From: Desulfobulbaceae bacterium UBA5173
GTDB lineage: Bacteria; Desulfobacterota; Desulfobulbia; Desulfobulbales; Desulfobulbaceae
Length of the DNA: 64,000 bases
Direction of reading: 5' to 3'
NCBI GenBank assembly: GCA_002413355.1
Contig: DHWV01000112.1
Coordinates: 1,373 to 65,372 of the forward strand
Shown here: positions 23,805 to 32,696 of the stretch, in pieces
Numbering within the stretch: position 1 is the first letter of the stretch
Layout of the letters: each line of letters starts with the position of its first letter
Made by a program: the position numbers and the translations under genes
The notes under the pieces: model-generated
What the model was told of the DNA's origin: nothing
The model's database searches: none
What the model saw: the letters and a program-made list of their open reading frames with translations, nothing else

Positions 23805-24703
23805 CGTTTGGCTCTCTCGGCTTGTATATCTGGATCGTGCAGGATGGACATCAGGTATTGCCCGTACTGATTCTTCAGCATCGGCGCGGCGGTTCGCTCT
23901 AGCTGCTCCGCGTCAATCCAGCCAAAACGGTAAGCGATTTCCTCAAGGCAGGCGATTTTAAGCCCTTGACGGTCCTGCACTGCTTGGACGTAGCTGGCCG
24001 CCTGCTGAAGCGACTCGTGCGTGCCGGTGTCCAGCCAGCAAAAGCCTCGGCCCAGCAGCTCGACTTTCAATTTGCCCTGATGCAGGTAGGAATTGTTGAT
24101 ATCCGTGATTTCCAGCTCGCCACGCGCTGAAGGCTTGATCGCCGTAGCGATATCCGCCACGCTGTTGTCATAAAAATACAGGCCGGGCACAGCATAGCGC
24201 GACTTGGGCTGCGTAGGCTTCTCCTCAATGCTGACCACGTTTTTATGTGCGTCAAAGGCAACCACGCCGTAGCGTTCCGGGTCTTTGACCAAATAGCCGA
24301 AGATGATACCGCCGTCGCCATTCTTCAGTCTGCTGCACCGGCGGACAATTTCCTGAAAGCCGGGGCCGAAGAAGATGTTGTCACCCAAAACAAGGGAAAC
24401 CGCCGACCTACCGATGAACTTTCTGCCAATCAGGAACGCCTGCGCCAGCCCTTCCGGCTTGGGCTGCTCGGCGTAGGAAAGATTGAGGCCAAGCTGGCTG
24501 CCGTCACCGAAAAGCTGCTGAAAACGCGGCAGATCTTCCGGCGTGGAGATGAGAAGAATGTCCCGAATGCCGGCCAACATCAGCACGGATAGCGGGTAGT
24601 AGATCATCGGCTTGTCATAGACCGGAATCAGCTGCTTGCTGAGTACCTTGGTCAGCGGATAAAGGCGGGTGCCGGAGCCGCCCGCGAGAATGATGCCTTT
24701 CAT
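23801..24703 (-). CDS. rfbA: Glucose-1-phosphate thymidylyltransferase
   Basis: RfbA makes dTDP-glucose from glucose 1-phosphate and dTTP, the first step of dTDP-rhamnose synthesis. The 300 residues are standard for the family. Motifs include [16 protein letters not shown], the uridine/thymidine-site lysine in [27 protein letters not shown] and EKPTQPKS. It is the first gene of the rfbA-rfbD pair. The 211 bases upstream (24704-24914), shared with the divergent ABC permease gene, contain no recognisable gene. Confidence 0.96.
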   Translation of the reverse strand: MKGIILAGGSGTRLYPLTKVLSKQLIPVYDKPMIYYPLSVLMLAGIRDILLISTPEDLPRFQQLFGDGSQLGLNLSYAEQPKPEGLAQAFLIGRKFIGRSAVSLVLGDNIFFGPGFQEIVRRCSRLKNGDGGIIFGYLVKDPERYGVVAFDAHKNVVSIEEKPTQPKSRYAVPGLYFYDNSVADIATAIKPSARGELEITDINNSYLHQGKLKVELLGRGFCWLDTGTHESLQQAASYVQAVQDRQGLKIACLEEIAYRFGWIDAEQLERTAAPMLKNQYGQYLMSILHDPDIQAERAKR

Positions 24704-24914
24704 CGTCTGCTATTTGTCCCTTGCCTGCGGAAGAGAAGAATGTTATTACCAATACCGTCCAGCCTGCTGCTGCGGGCGACCCGGCTCATCGTAAAGTGAG
24801 CTGCTGTGTTTGTCAAGAGAATGCGGCCCATGTAAGCTCCTCTGAGCATATTTCCAACACTCGAAGCAGACTGTTAGCCACGTCTTACGGACTCTCTTAC
24901 TTTACATCCAGTCC

Positions 24915-25751
24915 ATGTCAGCCACCCCGCCTAAATTCCTCGGCATTCACGCCACACCCCCAAAATGGCTGCGCTGGCTGCTGCACTTGATCCCCTTTGT
25001 CCTGCTCATCATCGTTTATGGCATCGCCTCAGACTTGCGACACCGGGAAAATCCGGCGGACAAACTTCTGCCTCCGGCTGCCAAAATGTATGAAGCCATG
25101 CGTCAGGCCGCGTTCGAGGAAAATGTGCGCACCGGCAAATATCAGCTTTGGACAGACACCGGCGCGAGCCTGCGACGCATCGGCATCGGCTTGGGCGCAT
25201 CGGCTTGCTGCGGCCTGCTTTGCGGCCTGATTCTTGGCCTTTTTGTCGGGATGGAGCAGCTCGTGCTGCCCTTCCTGACCTTTGTTTCAATCATTCCACC
25301 GCTGGCTGTGCTGCCTATCCTCTTCATTGTTTTCGGCGTGGACGAGCTGGCCAAGGTCATGCTGATTTTTATCGGCACTTTTCCGCTCATCACCCGCGAC
25401 ATTCAGCTAACAGTGAAAAGGATACCCCGCGAGCAGATCATCAAAGCCTGCACCTTGGGAGCCTCGCAGTTCAGCTTGGCTTGGCGCATTGTCCTGCCGC
25501 AGATCATGCCAAGGTTGATTGAAACCGTGCGCATGAGCATGGGGCCAGCTTGGCTCTTCCTCATTGCCGCTGAAGCCATAGCCGCCACCAGCGGTCTTGG
25601 CTACCGCATTTTTTTGGTGCGGCGTTATCTGGCAATGGAGCTGATCATCCCCTACGTGCTCTGGATTGTGCTGATCGGCGCGATAGTGGACTTCGGCCTG
25701 CGCCTCATCCTGAGAACACGCTATGCTTGGTACTTGCAGGCGCAGGAGTAA
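24915..25751 (+). CDS. ABC transporter permease, NitT/TauT type
   Basis: The 278-residue membrane protein has six or so hydrophobic segments and the EAA-type loop of the SsuC/TauC/NrtB permease family (IIKACTLGASQFSLAWRIVLPQIMPRLI near residues 175-205, where the coupling helix meets the ATPase). These importers take up nitrate, taurine, sulfonates, thiamine precursors and similar compounds. The N-terminal soluble part is longer than usual. It is the first of three genes; DoxX and the ATPase follow. No solute-binding protein gene is adjacent, so the substrate is unknown. Confidence 0.88.
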   Translation: MSATPPKFLGIHATPPKWLRWLLHLIPFVLLIIVYGIASDLRHRENPADKLLPPAAKMYEAMRQAAFEENVRTGKYQLWTDTGASLRRIGIGLGASACCGLLCGLILGLFVGMEQLVLPFLTFVSIIPPLAVLPILFIVFGVDELAKVMLIFIGTFPLITRDIQLTVKRIPREQIIKACTLGASQFSLAWRIVLPQIMPRLIETVRMSMGPAWLFLIAAEAIAATSGLGYRIFLVRRYLAMELIIPYVLWIVLIGAIVDFGLRLILRTRYAWYLQAQE

Positions 25752-25772
25752 ACGACAGGAGGCCGACAACCT

Positions 25773-26204
25773 ATGAAAAATGCGCTCGCCGGGATCATCA
25801 CCCTGATCGGGAGGTTGCTGCTCGCCTCCGTCTTTCTGCTGACTGCGCTATTCAGCAAGATTCCAAACTTTCATCATGTTGCTGATCAGATGGCGCAGGA
25901 AGGCGTTCCTTTTCCCAAGGTTATGCTGGTCGGTGCCATTATTTTCCTGCTCGCAGGCAGCTTGTCGTTGATCGTTGGTTTCAAGGCCCGAATTGGTGCG
26001 CTGCTTCTCCTGATCTTCACTATCTCAGGCACCTATTACTTTCATCACTTTTGGACGTTCACTGAGCCGGAGCTGATGCAGGAGCAATTGAAATCATTTA
26101 TGAAAAATCTGTCGATCATTGGAGGTTTGCTGATGATTATCGCTAACGGGCCAGGTGCCTTCAGCGTTGATGCCAAGCGTTCTGAAAAAAAGTATGAACC
26201 CTGA
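25773..26204 (+). CDS. DoxX family membrane protein
   Basis: The 143-residue product has four hydrophobic helices and begins with the DoxX-like pattern GRLLLASVFLLTALFSKIPNF. DoxX proteins are small quinone-linked or redox-associated membrane proteins with poorly defined roles. The gene sits 21 bases after the permease and overlaps the ATPase start, so it is part of the same operon, which is unusual for an ABC import system. A GACAGGAGG ribosome site lies upstream of the ATG. Confidence 0.82.
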   Translation: MKNALAGIITLIGRLLLASVFLLTALFSKIPNFHHVADQMAQEGVPFPKVMLVGAIIFLLAGSLSLIVGFKARIGALLLLIFTISGTYYFHHFWTFTEPELMQEQLKSFMKNLSIIGGLLMIIANGPGAFSVDAKRSEKKYEP

Positions 26205-27096
26205 TGAATTGCGCAGGACAAGCTGCCTTTTTCTTCAAGATGTCTATAAGAGCTACGGCAGCAAGCTGGTGCTGGATGACATTGATCTTGCCGTGGCGGC
26301 GGGTGAAATTGTCACCGTAGTAGGGCCGTCGGGCTGCGGCAAGTCAACCCTGCTCCGGTTGATTCTTGGTCAGGAGCTGCATAGTTCGGGCACCGTGCTG
26401 GTGGATGGCCAGCCTTGCGGTTTTGCTGACCGCAGCCGGGGCATTGTCTATCAGAAGTATTCGCTCTATCCGCACCTGAATGTGTTGGACAACGTGCTGC
26501 TTGGCCTCCGGCTTTCCTGCGGTGTGTTCGAACGGTGGCGACGCAGGAAAGCATTCGAGGATGAGGCGATGACTTATCTTGCCCGGATGGGTCTGCAAGA
26601 GCACGCCCGCAAATATCCGCATGAGCTTTCCGGTGGCATGAGACAGCGCGTGGCGATTGCCCAGTCGCTGATCATCAAGCCGAAAATTCTGCTCATGGAC
26701 GAGCCGTTTGGTGCGCTGGATCCTGGCTCGCGGGAAAACATGCAGATCTTCCTGCTCGAGCTGTGGGAGGAGTTTGGAATGACCATCTTCTTTGTCACGC
26801 ACGATTTGGAAGAAGCAGTCTTTCTCGGCACTCGGATCATCGTGCTGTCTCAGCACTACACTGACGGTCGCGGCAATGACGGGGAAGTGCGGCGCGGTGC
26901 TCGCATCGTCTCTGACCGCGCACTGCCCAAAGAGGCGCAGTCAACTCTTGTCAAAACGGCGGCCAGATTTGGCGAGCTGATTCAGCAGATACGGCAGGAA
27001 GGCTTTGATCCAAAGTATTTGCGCCATGCAGGCAGCTTTGATCTGACTCATCCCCATTCCTTTCAGACCTTGCGGAAGGAAGAATGCGGACAATGA
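26194..27096 (+). CDS. ABC transporter ATP-binding protein, NitT/TauT type
   Basis: The product has Walker A GPSGCGKST, Q-loop region VYQKYSLYPHLNVLDNV, signature LSGGMRQRVAIAQSL, Walker B ILLMDEPFGALD and the switch histidine in FVTHDLEEA. It pairs with the permease at 24915. The start at 26194 overlaps the DoxX stop (ATGAACCCTGA); a longer frame from 26155 exists but would add a poorly conserved tail. An extra 70-residue C-terminal extension beyond the usual domain end (after the VLSQHYTDG segment) may bind a regulator. Confidence 0.92.
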   Translation: MNPDELRRTSCLFLQDVYKSYGSKLVLDDIDLAVAAGEIVTVVGPSGCGKSTLLRLILGQELHSSGTVLVDGQPCGFADRSRGIVYQKYSLYPHLNVLDNVLLGLRLSCGVFERWRRRKAFEDEAMTYLARMGLQEHARKYPHELSGGMRQRVAIAQSLIIKPKILLMDEPFGALDPGSRENMQIFLLELWEEFGMTIFFVTHDLEEAVFLGTRIIVLSQHYTDGRGNDGEVRRGARIVSDRALPKEAQSTLVKTAARFGELIQQIRQEGFDPKYLRHAGSFDLTHPHSFQTLRKEECGQ

Positions 27097-27165
27097 ACTT
27101 GGGCGGCAGAGCTGAGAGGAAAGAACCACGCCGCCGGAGAGACGGCGCGGCAGATTGCGGTAGGA

Positions 27166-28362
27166 TTACAACAGCAGGTCGGTCGGCTCGTTGAGCACAA
27201 CGATCTTGGCTTTGGGGAAGAAGTTGAATTCAGAGGCGGAAGCGGCAGTATAGGCTCCCATCATTCGCCCGATGACCAAATCGCCATTCTTCAGCTTGGG
27301 CAGCATGATGTCCTCGGTGATCACATCAATGCTGTCGCAGGTCGGCCCAGCCAGCACGGAGGGGAACTGCTCGCCCACATTGTTCAGTGCCTCAACCGGA
27401 TAGACCGCATGATCGTAAATCATGCCGCTGAAAGAGCCGTACAAGCCGTCATCGAGATAATACCACGTCTTGCCGTCACGCTCGGCCTGCCCCATGACCG
27501 AGGCCACAGAGATGATCGCCGGAGCGACAATGAAGCGGCCTGGCTCAGAGATCACATCCACCGTCTCTGGGAACTCGGCCAAAGCCTCGCGGATCGGCAC
27601 GCAGAATTCCTGAATCGCCGGAACCTGATCAATGTAATGCACCGGAAAACCGCCGCCGATGTCTAAGGTGCTCAGTTTCGGCAGACCCAGTGCGGTCGCC
27701 CGTTGGAAGACCTCGCCGCAGGTGCGGATGGCGGTGACATACTTCTGCGGATCAGCGGTCTGCGAACCAACATGGAACGACAGGCCCTTGATGTGGATGC
27801 CAAGCCGGTGCGCCTGCTGAATCAGCTCCAAAGCTCCTTCCGGGCTGCACCCAAACTTTTTCGACAGGTCGGAGTAGGCATCAGCGTTGCGGAAGCTCAA
27901 ACGGATGAGCAACTCGGCCTCGTCCCGGTAGGGAATAAATTTTTCCAGCTCGTTGCTGTTGTCAATCACAAAGACCGTGCAGCCGTAGCGCAAAGCGTGG
28001 CGGATGTCGGAATCCCGCTTAATCGGGTGGGTGTGAATGGTTTTCCCCCCCGGAACACCAGCTTTTTCCACCAAATCAACTTCGCCGTTGGTGGCCAGAT
28101 CAAAATTCGCCCCCTCCTGGAGTAGGGTTTTCACCACTGCCGGATGGGGCAGCGGCTTCAGAGCAAAGTGGGCGGCAGCTTCAGGCAGAGCCTGACGGAG
28201 AGCGCGGTATTGGCTGCGGATAACATCGCAATCAAGAAGCATCACCGGTGTGCCGTGAAGGGCGGCTGCGGCTTCTATCTGCTCGCGTTCAGACAGTGTG
28301 TTGACGACATCTGAGACGCGGGCGGATGCGGCGGCAGGCAGACTGGGCAGAATAACAGACAT
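27166..28362 (-). CDS. Type III PLP-dependent ornithine/lysine decarboxylase
   Basis: The 398-residue product is an alanine-racemase-fold decarboxylase of the ornithine/lysine/diaminopimelate group. K69 in HFALKPLPHP would bind PLP. GLSFHVGSQ, DIGGGFP and SEPGRF are the conserved phosphate-binding and sheet motifs. GPTCDSIDVI (about residue 342) carries the active-site Cys and Asp characteristic of ornithine/lysine decarboxylases rather than of LysA. It would make putrescine or cadaverine, feeding polyamine synthesis. A GAGGGGGG ribosome site precedes the ATG. It is convergent with the ABC ATPase gene. The 191 bases upstream hold no recognisable gene. Confidence 0.88.
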   Translation of the reverse strand: MSVILPSLPAAASARVSDVVNTLSEREQIEAAAALHGTPVMLLDCDVIRSQYRALRQALPEAAAHFALKPLPHPAVVKTLLQEGANFDLATNGEVDLVEKAGVPGGKTIHTHPIKRDSDIRHALRYGCTVFVIDNSNELEKFIPYRDEAELLIRLSFRNADAYSDLSKKFGCSPEGALELIQQAHRLGIHIKGLSFHVGSQTADPQKYVTAIRTCGEVFQRATALGLPKLSTLDIGGGFPVHYIDQVPAIQEFCVPIREALAEFPETVDVISEPGRFIVAPAIISVASVMGQAERDGKTWYYLDDGLYGSFSGMIYDHAVYPVEALNNVGEQFPSVLAGPTCDSIDVITEDIMLPKLKNGDLVIGRMMGAYTAASASEFNFFPKAKIVVLNEPTDLLL

Positions 28363-28553
28363 AGGACACCCCCCTCAAGTTAAAGGTTACAGAAGAAGAC
28401 AAAAACCTCAACTCTCTTGCTCCTGACAGTTGCTCTGCCATTGCTCGCTTGGGGCGATTCTGCACGGATTGGCTATCAGCAAGAAAAGGCGACCATAATA
28501 AATGAAAATTCGCCGCTCCGCAAGACCGCAGGGGCTGTCAATAAATATTTTTT

Positions 28554-31400
28554 TTACGGGTGTTTTTTCTCAGCAGACACGCGCTCCGCATCACGCTGAT
28601 TTTCCGTTTGAAGCTCTTTCTGCTTCGGGCGGCGGCAGAGCGCGGCAAACTGCTCCGGCGGCAGGGGCTTGCTAAAGTAGTAGCCCTGCACTTCGTGGCA
28701 CTTTTTCGCCCGGAAAAATGCGAGCTGCTCTTCGGTCTCCACCCCTTCCGCCACTACCTCCAAATTTAAATTGTGCGCCATCTGGATAATGGACTCGACA
28801 ATCGCCGCATCGTCCGAGTCTTTAGTCAGGTCAGCGACAAACGATTGGTCGATTTTCAGCGTGTTGACCGGGAACTTCTTCAGATAGGCCAGCGAAGAGT
28901 AGCCAGTGCCGAAATCGTCAATGGCGATTCTGATTCCTGACCGCCTGATTTCCTCCAGCAATTCAACCGCCAGTTCCGGGTCTTCCATCACCGCGCTTTC
29001 GGTGATTTCCAGCTCCAGCAAAGCTGGAGCAAGACCGGTCTCAGTCAGCACCGTCCGCAGCACGGTCAGCAGCTCGCGGCCTTTGAGCTGTCGTGAAGAC
29101 AGATTGACCGCCATCCGTAGCGGCCCCATCCCTTGCGCCTGCCATTCTTTGGCTTGGCGGCAGGCAGTCTGCAAGCACCATTCGCCCAGTTTGCTGATCA
29201 AACCGCTTTCCTCGGCAATCGGGATAAACTCCGCCGGGGAGATCACCCCTTCCTCCGGGTGCAGCCAGCGGATCAGGGCTTCCGCGCCGACAATCCGCTC
29301 CTCAGCCAGCGAGTATTTCGGCTGATAGTAAAGCGCGAACTGGCCATGTTCCAAAGCGTGATGCAAATGCTTTTCTAGGTTGAGCCGCTGCATCAGCCGC
29401 TCGTTCATCTGCGAGCGGAAGTGCTGATAGCTGCCATGCTCCCGCTTTTTGGCAAAGTGCATGGCTGTGTCCGCATTGCGGATCAGGGCTTCGGTTTCCA
29501 TGCCGTCATCGGGATAGAGGCTGATGCCGATGCTGGCGTTGATGAAAACCTCCTCGCCACTGATATGGAAGGGCTGCTGGAGGAGATGGATCAACCGCCG
29601 GGCAAGATGGCCGACCGACTCCCGGAATTTGATTTCCGAAAGGATGACGGTGAACTCGTCGCCGCAGAGCCGGGCAACCATGTCGCTTTTGCGCACTCCG
29701 CCCCGGATCCGTTTCGCGGCCTGCACCAGCAGCTCGTCGCCCGCCTTATGACCGAGCGTATCATTCACATCTTTGAACCGGTCAAGGTCAATGCAGAATA
29801 GAGCCAGCGGAATATCGTGGTTCTGGCTGGCGAGCATCGCCTGTTCCAGCCGTTCTTGAAAGAGCGTGCGATTGGGCAGCTTGGTCAGCGGATCGTAGAA
29901 GAGCAGATTCTTCAGCTTCCGCTCGACGTTCCGCTTTTCGGTGATGTCGTTGAAGATGCCGACATAGTTGACCGTGACGTTGCTGCTGTCCCGGATTGCG
30001 CTGATGGTCAACCATTTTTCAAAGATCTCGCCGTTCTTGCGGCGGTCCAAAATTTCGCCTGACCACGAGCCGTTCTCGATCAGTTGCCGCCACATCTCCG
30101 CATAAAATTCTTTGCCGTGATGGCCGGACTTGTTGATGCGCGGATTCTTGCCGAGCACCTCTTCCCGTTCGTAGCCGGTGATGGCGGTGTAGGCGGCATT
30201 GACATCCAAAATGAGTGCTTCAGCATCCGTGACGACCACGGCTTCGGCAGAGTTCTCGATGATCTTCTGATCAAGTTGAAGTCGCTGCTCCAGCGTCCGC
30301 CGCTCGGTGATATCGGTTTGAATGCAGCCCACGCAGTCGCTACTCGGCAGAGTGAAACAGGAGGTGAGGAAAGTGCGAGTGCCGTCGTTCAGAGCGATGC
30401 TCTCCTCGTATTCGGTGATCGTCTCCGTCCGGTCTGCGCCTCCTGTCCACCTCCGCCGGGTCAGATACGGCAGAATGTCAGCGGCGCATTTGCCGACCAC
30501 TTCATCCTTGCCCACGCCGAATATCTCCTCAAAGCGGCGGTTGACAAAGACAAAGCGGCCTGCGATATCCTTCAAGGTGACAGCGGAAGGCGAGTTTTCT
30601 ATCAGATCAAGAAGCTGACTGCGGGCTGCATCCAACTCGTCCCGGTTGCGGCGAAGCAAATCAATGCTGCGGCGGCAGCGGCTGAGGAAAAAGCCGAGGA
30701 GGACAAAGAGGGCAACAAGGCGCAGGATTTGCCAGAGCCACCACGCCGCACTCCACAGGGTGACAAACGGAAGCAGGAATGCTGCGGCGGCAAAGAGAAG
30801 ACTGCATCCAGCGAGCAGCAGCGGCTCCCAGTGCGCTTTCCAAGCAAAGTGCAGCCCGGCGGCCAGAAAGCCAAGTCCGCCTGCAATACTGACGACACGG
30901 GCTGCTTCAGCCGTTGGAATCAGATCAGGGGCGACCAGAACACCGCTACCGGGCAGGGCGCAGCAGGCAGCGGTCAGGCAGGGAAGCCACTCCAGTGCTG
31001 GATGACGGGAAACCCGCTCAGGTAGCAGGCTGAGGGCAAGGAAAACGCCACCGACCAACGCGGCCGAGCTGTGCAGCCATAATGCGGCTACCGACGGCGG
31101 GCCAAGTGCATTGAAGCCATCCAGCACACCCATGCCCGCCAATGCGGCGGCAATCCAAACCGAGCAGGCCGCAGCACTGTCCGTTTGCCGCATGACCGTG
31201 ATGAACAGTGAGGCAAGGATTGCTGCCACCGCGCTCCAGCCAAGCAGCAAGGAAGCCAGCGGCTCATGAACGAGATTCCAAGCCGCCATGCGCTGTTCCA
31301 GCAGTAAGGCCGCCGCCGCAGGAACAGCCGCCGCAGCCAGAGCGGCCATGCAGAACAGCGTGCGCCGCCCCGCGCCCGGAATTTCAACCGGCTGGCTCAT
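28554..31400 (-). CDS. Membrane PAS-PAS-GGDEF-EAL cyclic-di-GMP protein
   Basis: The 948-residue protein begins with about eight hydrophobic segments (residues 15-245), followed by a coiled segment and two PAS domains (LIENSPSAVTLKDIAGRF near 270 and a second near 385, with the PAC line VNYVGIFNDITEKRN). Then comes a GGDEF domain whose motif reads LCGDEF, a common variant of GGDEF, and an EAL domain with EALIRW, ESAVMED, DDFGTGYSSL and KIDQSFV. Both synthesis and degradation of cyclic di-GMP are possible; the EAL motifs look complete. It probably senses a membrane or redox signal and tunes motility or surface growth. A CGAGG ribosome site supports the ATG at 31400. Confidence 0.93.
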   Translation of the reverse strand: MSQPVEIPGAGRRTLFCMAALAAAAVPAAAALLLEQRMAAWNLVHEPLASLLLGWSAVAAILASLFITVMRQTDSAAACSVWIAAALAGMGVLDGFNALGPPSVAALWLHSSAALVGGVFLALSLLPERVSRHPALEWLPCLTAACCALPGSGVLVAPDLIPTAEAARVVSIAGGLGFLAAGLHFAWKAHWEPLLLAGCSLLFAAAAFLLPFVTLWSAAWWLWQILRLVALFVLLGFFLSRCRRSIDLLRRNRDELDAARSQLLDLIENSPSAVTLKDIAGRFVFVNRRFEEIFGVGKDEVVGKCAADILPYLTRRRWTGGADRTETITEYEESIALNDGTRTFLTSCFTLPSSDCVGCIQTDITERRTLEQRLQLDQKIIENSAEAVVVTDAEALILDVNAAYTAITGYEREEVLGKNPRINKSGHHGKEFYAEMWRQLIENGSWSGEILDRRKNGEIFEKWLTISAIRDSSNVTVNYVGIFNDITEKRNVERKLKNLLFYDPLTKLPNRTLFQERLEQAMLASQNHDIPLALFCIDLDRFKDVNDTLGHKAGDELLVQAAKRIRGGVRKSDMVARLCGDEFTVILSEIKFRESVGHLARRLIHLLQQPFHISGEEVFINASIGISLYPDDGMETEALIRNADTAMHFAKKREHGSYQHFRSQMNERLMQRLNLEKHLHHALEHGQFALYYQPKYSLAEERIVGAEALIRWLHPEEGVISPAEFIPIAEESGLISKLGEWCLQTACRQAKEWQAQGMGPLRMAVNLSSRQLKGRELLTVLRTVLTETGLAPALLELEITESAVMEDPELAVELLEEIRRSGIRIAIDDFGTGYSSLAYLKKFPVNTLKIDQSFVADLTKDSDDAAIVESIIQMAHNLNLEVVAEGVETEEQLAFFRAKKCHEVQGYYFSKPLPPEQFAALCRRPKQKELQTENQRDAERVSAEKKHP

Positions 31401-31895
31401 GAGACCTCGTGCAAAAATTACTGATTGATTGTCGCAACGTTACTGGCATCTGTGCAAACAACAGGCCTGATGAGGACTGAAAGGAGTCAAGCTACGCGGT
31501 AAGAATAGCAAAAAGCGCAGGGAATCACAACATGATGGTTATATATAGCGCGTATCTCCGCACGTCAACAGGAAAATCCCCGCACGCAACAGACGGCCTG
31601 TGCTCGATACCGCGCTGGAGATTTTCTCAATGCCAACATGGAGTTTTCTCCGCTGCACAGATGAAACCTGCTATAATCAGGCGCGCAGGGCCGCTTGCGA
31701 ACAGGGCAGATACAACGCCGTAGCAGCGTGGCGGCAATGGCGGGATACTCGATGCGGAGCTGCTGGGTTACTCAACCCAGGATGAATTCTACGCTCGATG
31801 AAATGCAGCTGGGTTACTCATCCCAGGAAGCATTCTACGGGCGATGAATTTGGAACGGGTTGAGTAACCCACGCTGAAACCAACGGGGGCAGAGA
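31401..31895. other. Intergenic region with palindromic repeats and an uncertain small ORF
   Basis: This 495-base gap has no convincing gene. A plus-strand frame at 31600-31785 encodes 61 residues with MPTWSFLRCTDETCYNQ and a W-rich end; it has coding-like composition but no ribosome site and no recognised family, so it could be a gene remnant. The right third carries the direct and inverted repeats listed separately. Confidence 0.4.
31762..31870. repeat. Two 41-bp direct repeats plus an inverted 14-bp copy
   Basis: The units at 31762-31802 and 31808-31848 align over 41 bases with few mismatches and a 46-base period. Each opens with GCTGGGTTACTCA(A/T)CCCAG, itself a partial palindrome, and ends CGATGAA. 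At 31857-31870 GGGTTGAGTAACCC is the exact reverse complement of the same core. The block ends 25 bases before the TPR gene and could be a dispersed repeat element or an operator. Confidence 0.65.
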
Positions 31896-32696
31896 ATGGG
31901 TGACAATTTCGATAGCAATGGCGGCGAACAGAATAGTGCAAAGGGCGATCATGCCATTGGCAAGCAGGTGAACAACCACGGCCCGATGATCAGCACGACT
32001 GGCAATCAAGCACCAGCGGTGAATGCGCAGGGGAATGTCACCATCACCTATGGCGTGCCGTTTGAGAAATACGAGCAAGTGCGGGATGAATGCGAACGGC
32101 TCAAAGTTGAATACGGCACTAAGGATGCGGCCTTTGTCAGTTTCTTCAAGATACTGGAACAGGAAAGCATTCCTTGCGCGGAATGGGGTGCGAAGCTGCC
32201 GGAAATAGCCTTCCGGCACAAGGAGCTGCTGCTGCGCTTTGAAGCGGTCACGTCCGATGATCCGCAGGTGCAAGCCTTGAAGGAGCAGGCCAAGCAAGCG
32301 ATTGATAACGGCGAATATGACCGGGCGGATGCGCTACTGAACCAAGCAAAGGAGCGCGACCGGGCCGCTGTGAGCAAGATGAAAGCAAACCTGGCCGAAC
32401 AGCAGGCTGCATTGGAAAAGCGGCAGCTCTCGGAAGTGGAAAGCTGTGTTGACCAAGCTGGCTTGCAACGGCTGCAATATCGCTACGAAAAGTCTGCGCA
32501 GTATTGGCAAGAGGCTGCTGCGGCCTTGCCGGAAGGATATGAATGGGAACGGGCGGAGTATATTGGTGCGGCAGGATATGACCTTTATTGTATTGCCTAC
32601 TATGCAGAGGCTAATGGGAACGGGCGGAGTATATTGGTGCGGCAGGATATGACCTTTATTGTATTGCCTACTATGCAGAGGCTTTGTCATTCTTAG
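31896..32696 (+). CDS. TPR-associated protein, 5' part of a gene split by a duplication
   Basis: The frame encodes 266 residues. The first 50 are glycine- and asparagine-rich (GDHAIGKQVNNHG, NAQGNVTITYG), a type of N-terminus seen on NTPase/TPR signalling proteins of filamentous bacteria. A coiled-coil-like helical region follows (residues 60-200) with one TPR-like pair. After residue 239 the frame reads through the second copy of a 71-bp duplication in the wrong frame and stops, adding a false tail (NGNGRSILVRQ...). Removing one copy joins this ORF precisely to the next one, giving 516 residues. The function is unknown; scaffold or sensor roles are typical for such proteins. Confidence 0.65.
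   Translation: MGDNFDSNGGEQNSAKGDHAIGKQVNNHGPMISTTGNQAPAVNAQGNVTITYGVPFEKYEQVRDECERLKVEYGTKDAAFVSFFKILEQESIPCAEWGAKLPEIAFRHKELLLRFEAVTSDDPQVQALKEQAKQAIDNGEYDRADALLNQAKERDRAAVSKMKANLAEQQAALEKRQLSEVESCVDQAGLQRLQYRYEKSAQYWQEAAAALPEGYEWERAEYIGAAGYDLYCIAYYAEANGNGRSILVRQDMTFIVLPTMQRLCHS
32542..32683 (+). repeat. Perfect 71-bp tandem duplication inside the TPR gene
   Basis: Copies at 32542-32612 and 32613-32683 both begin AATGGGAACGGGCGG and end ATGCAGAGGCT. Because 71 is not a multiple of three, the duplication shifts the frame. It is either a fresh mutation, a reversible switch or an assembly artefact. Confidence 0.92.
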
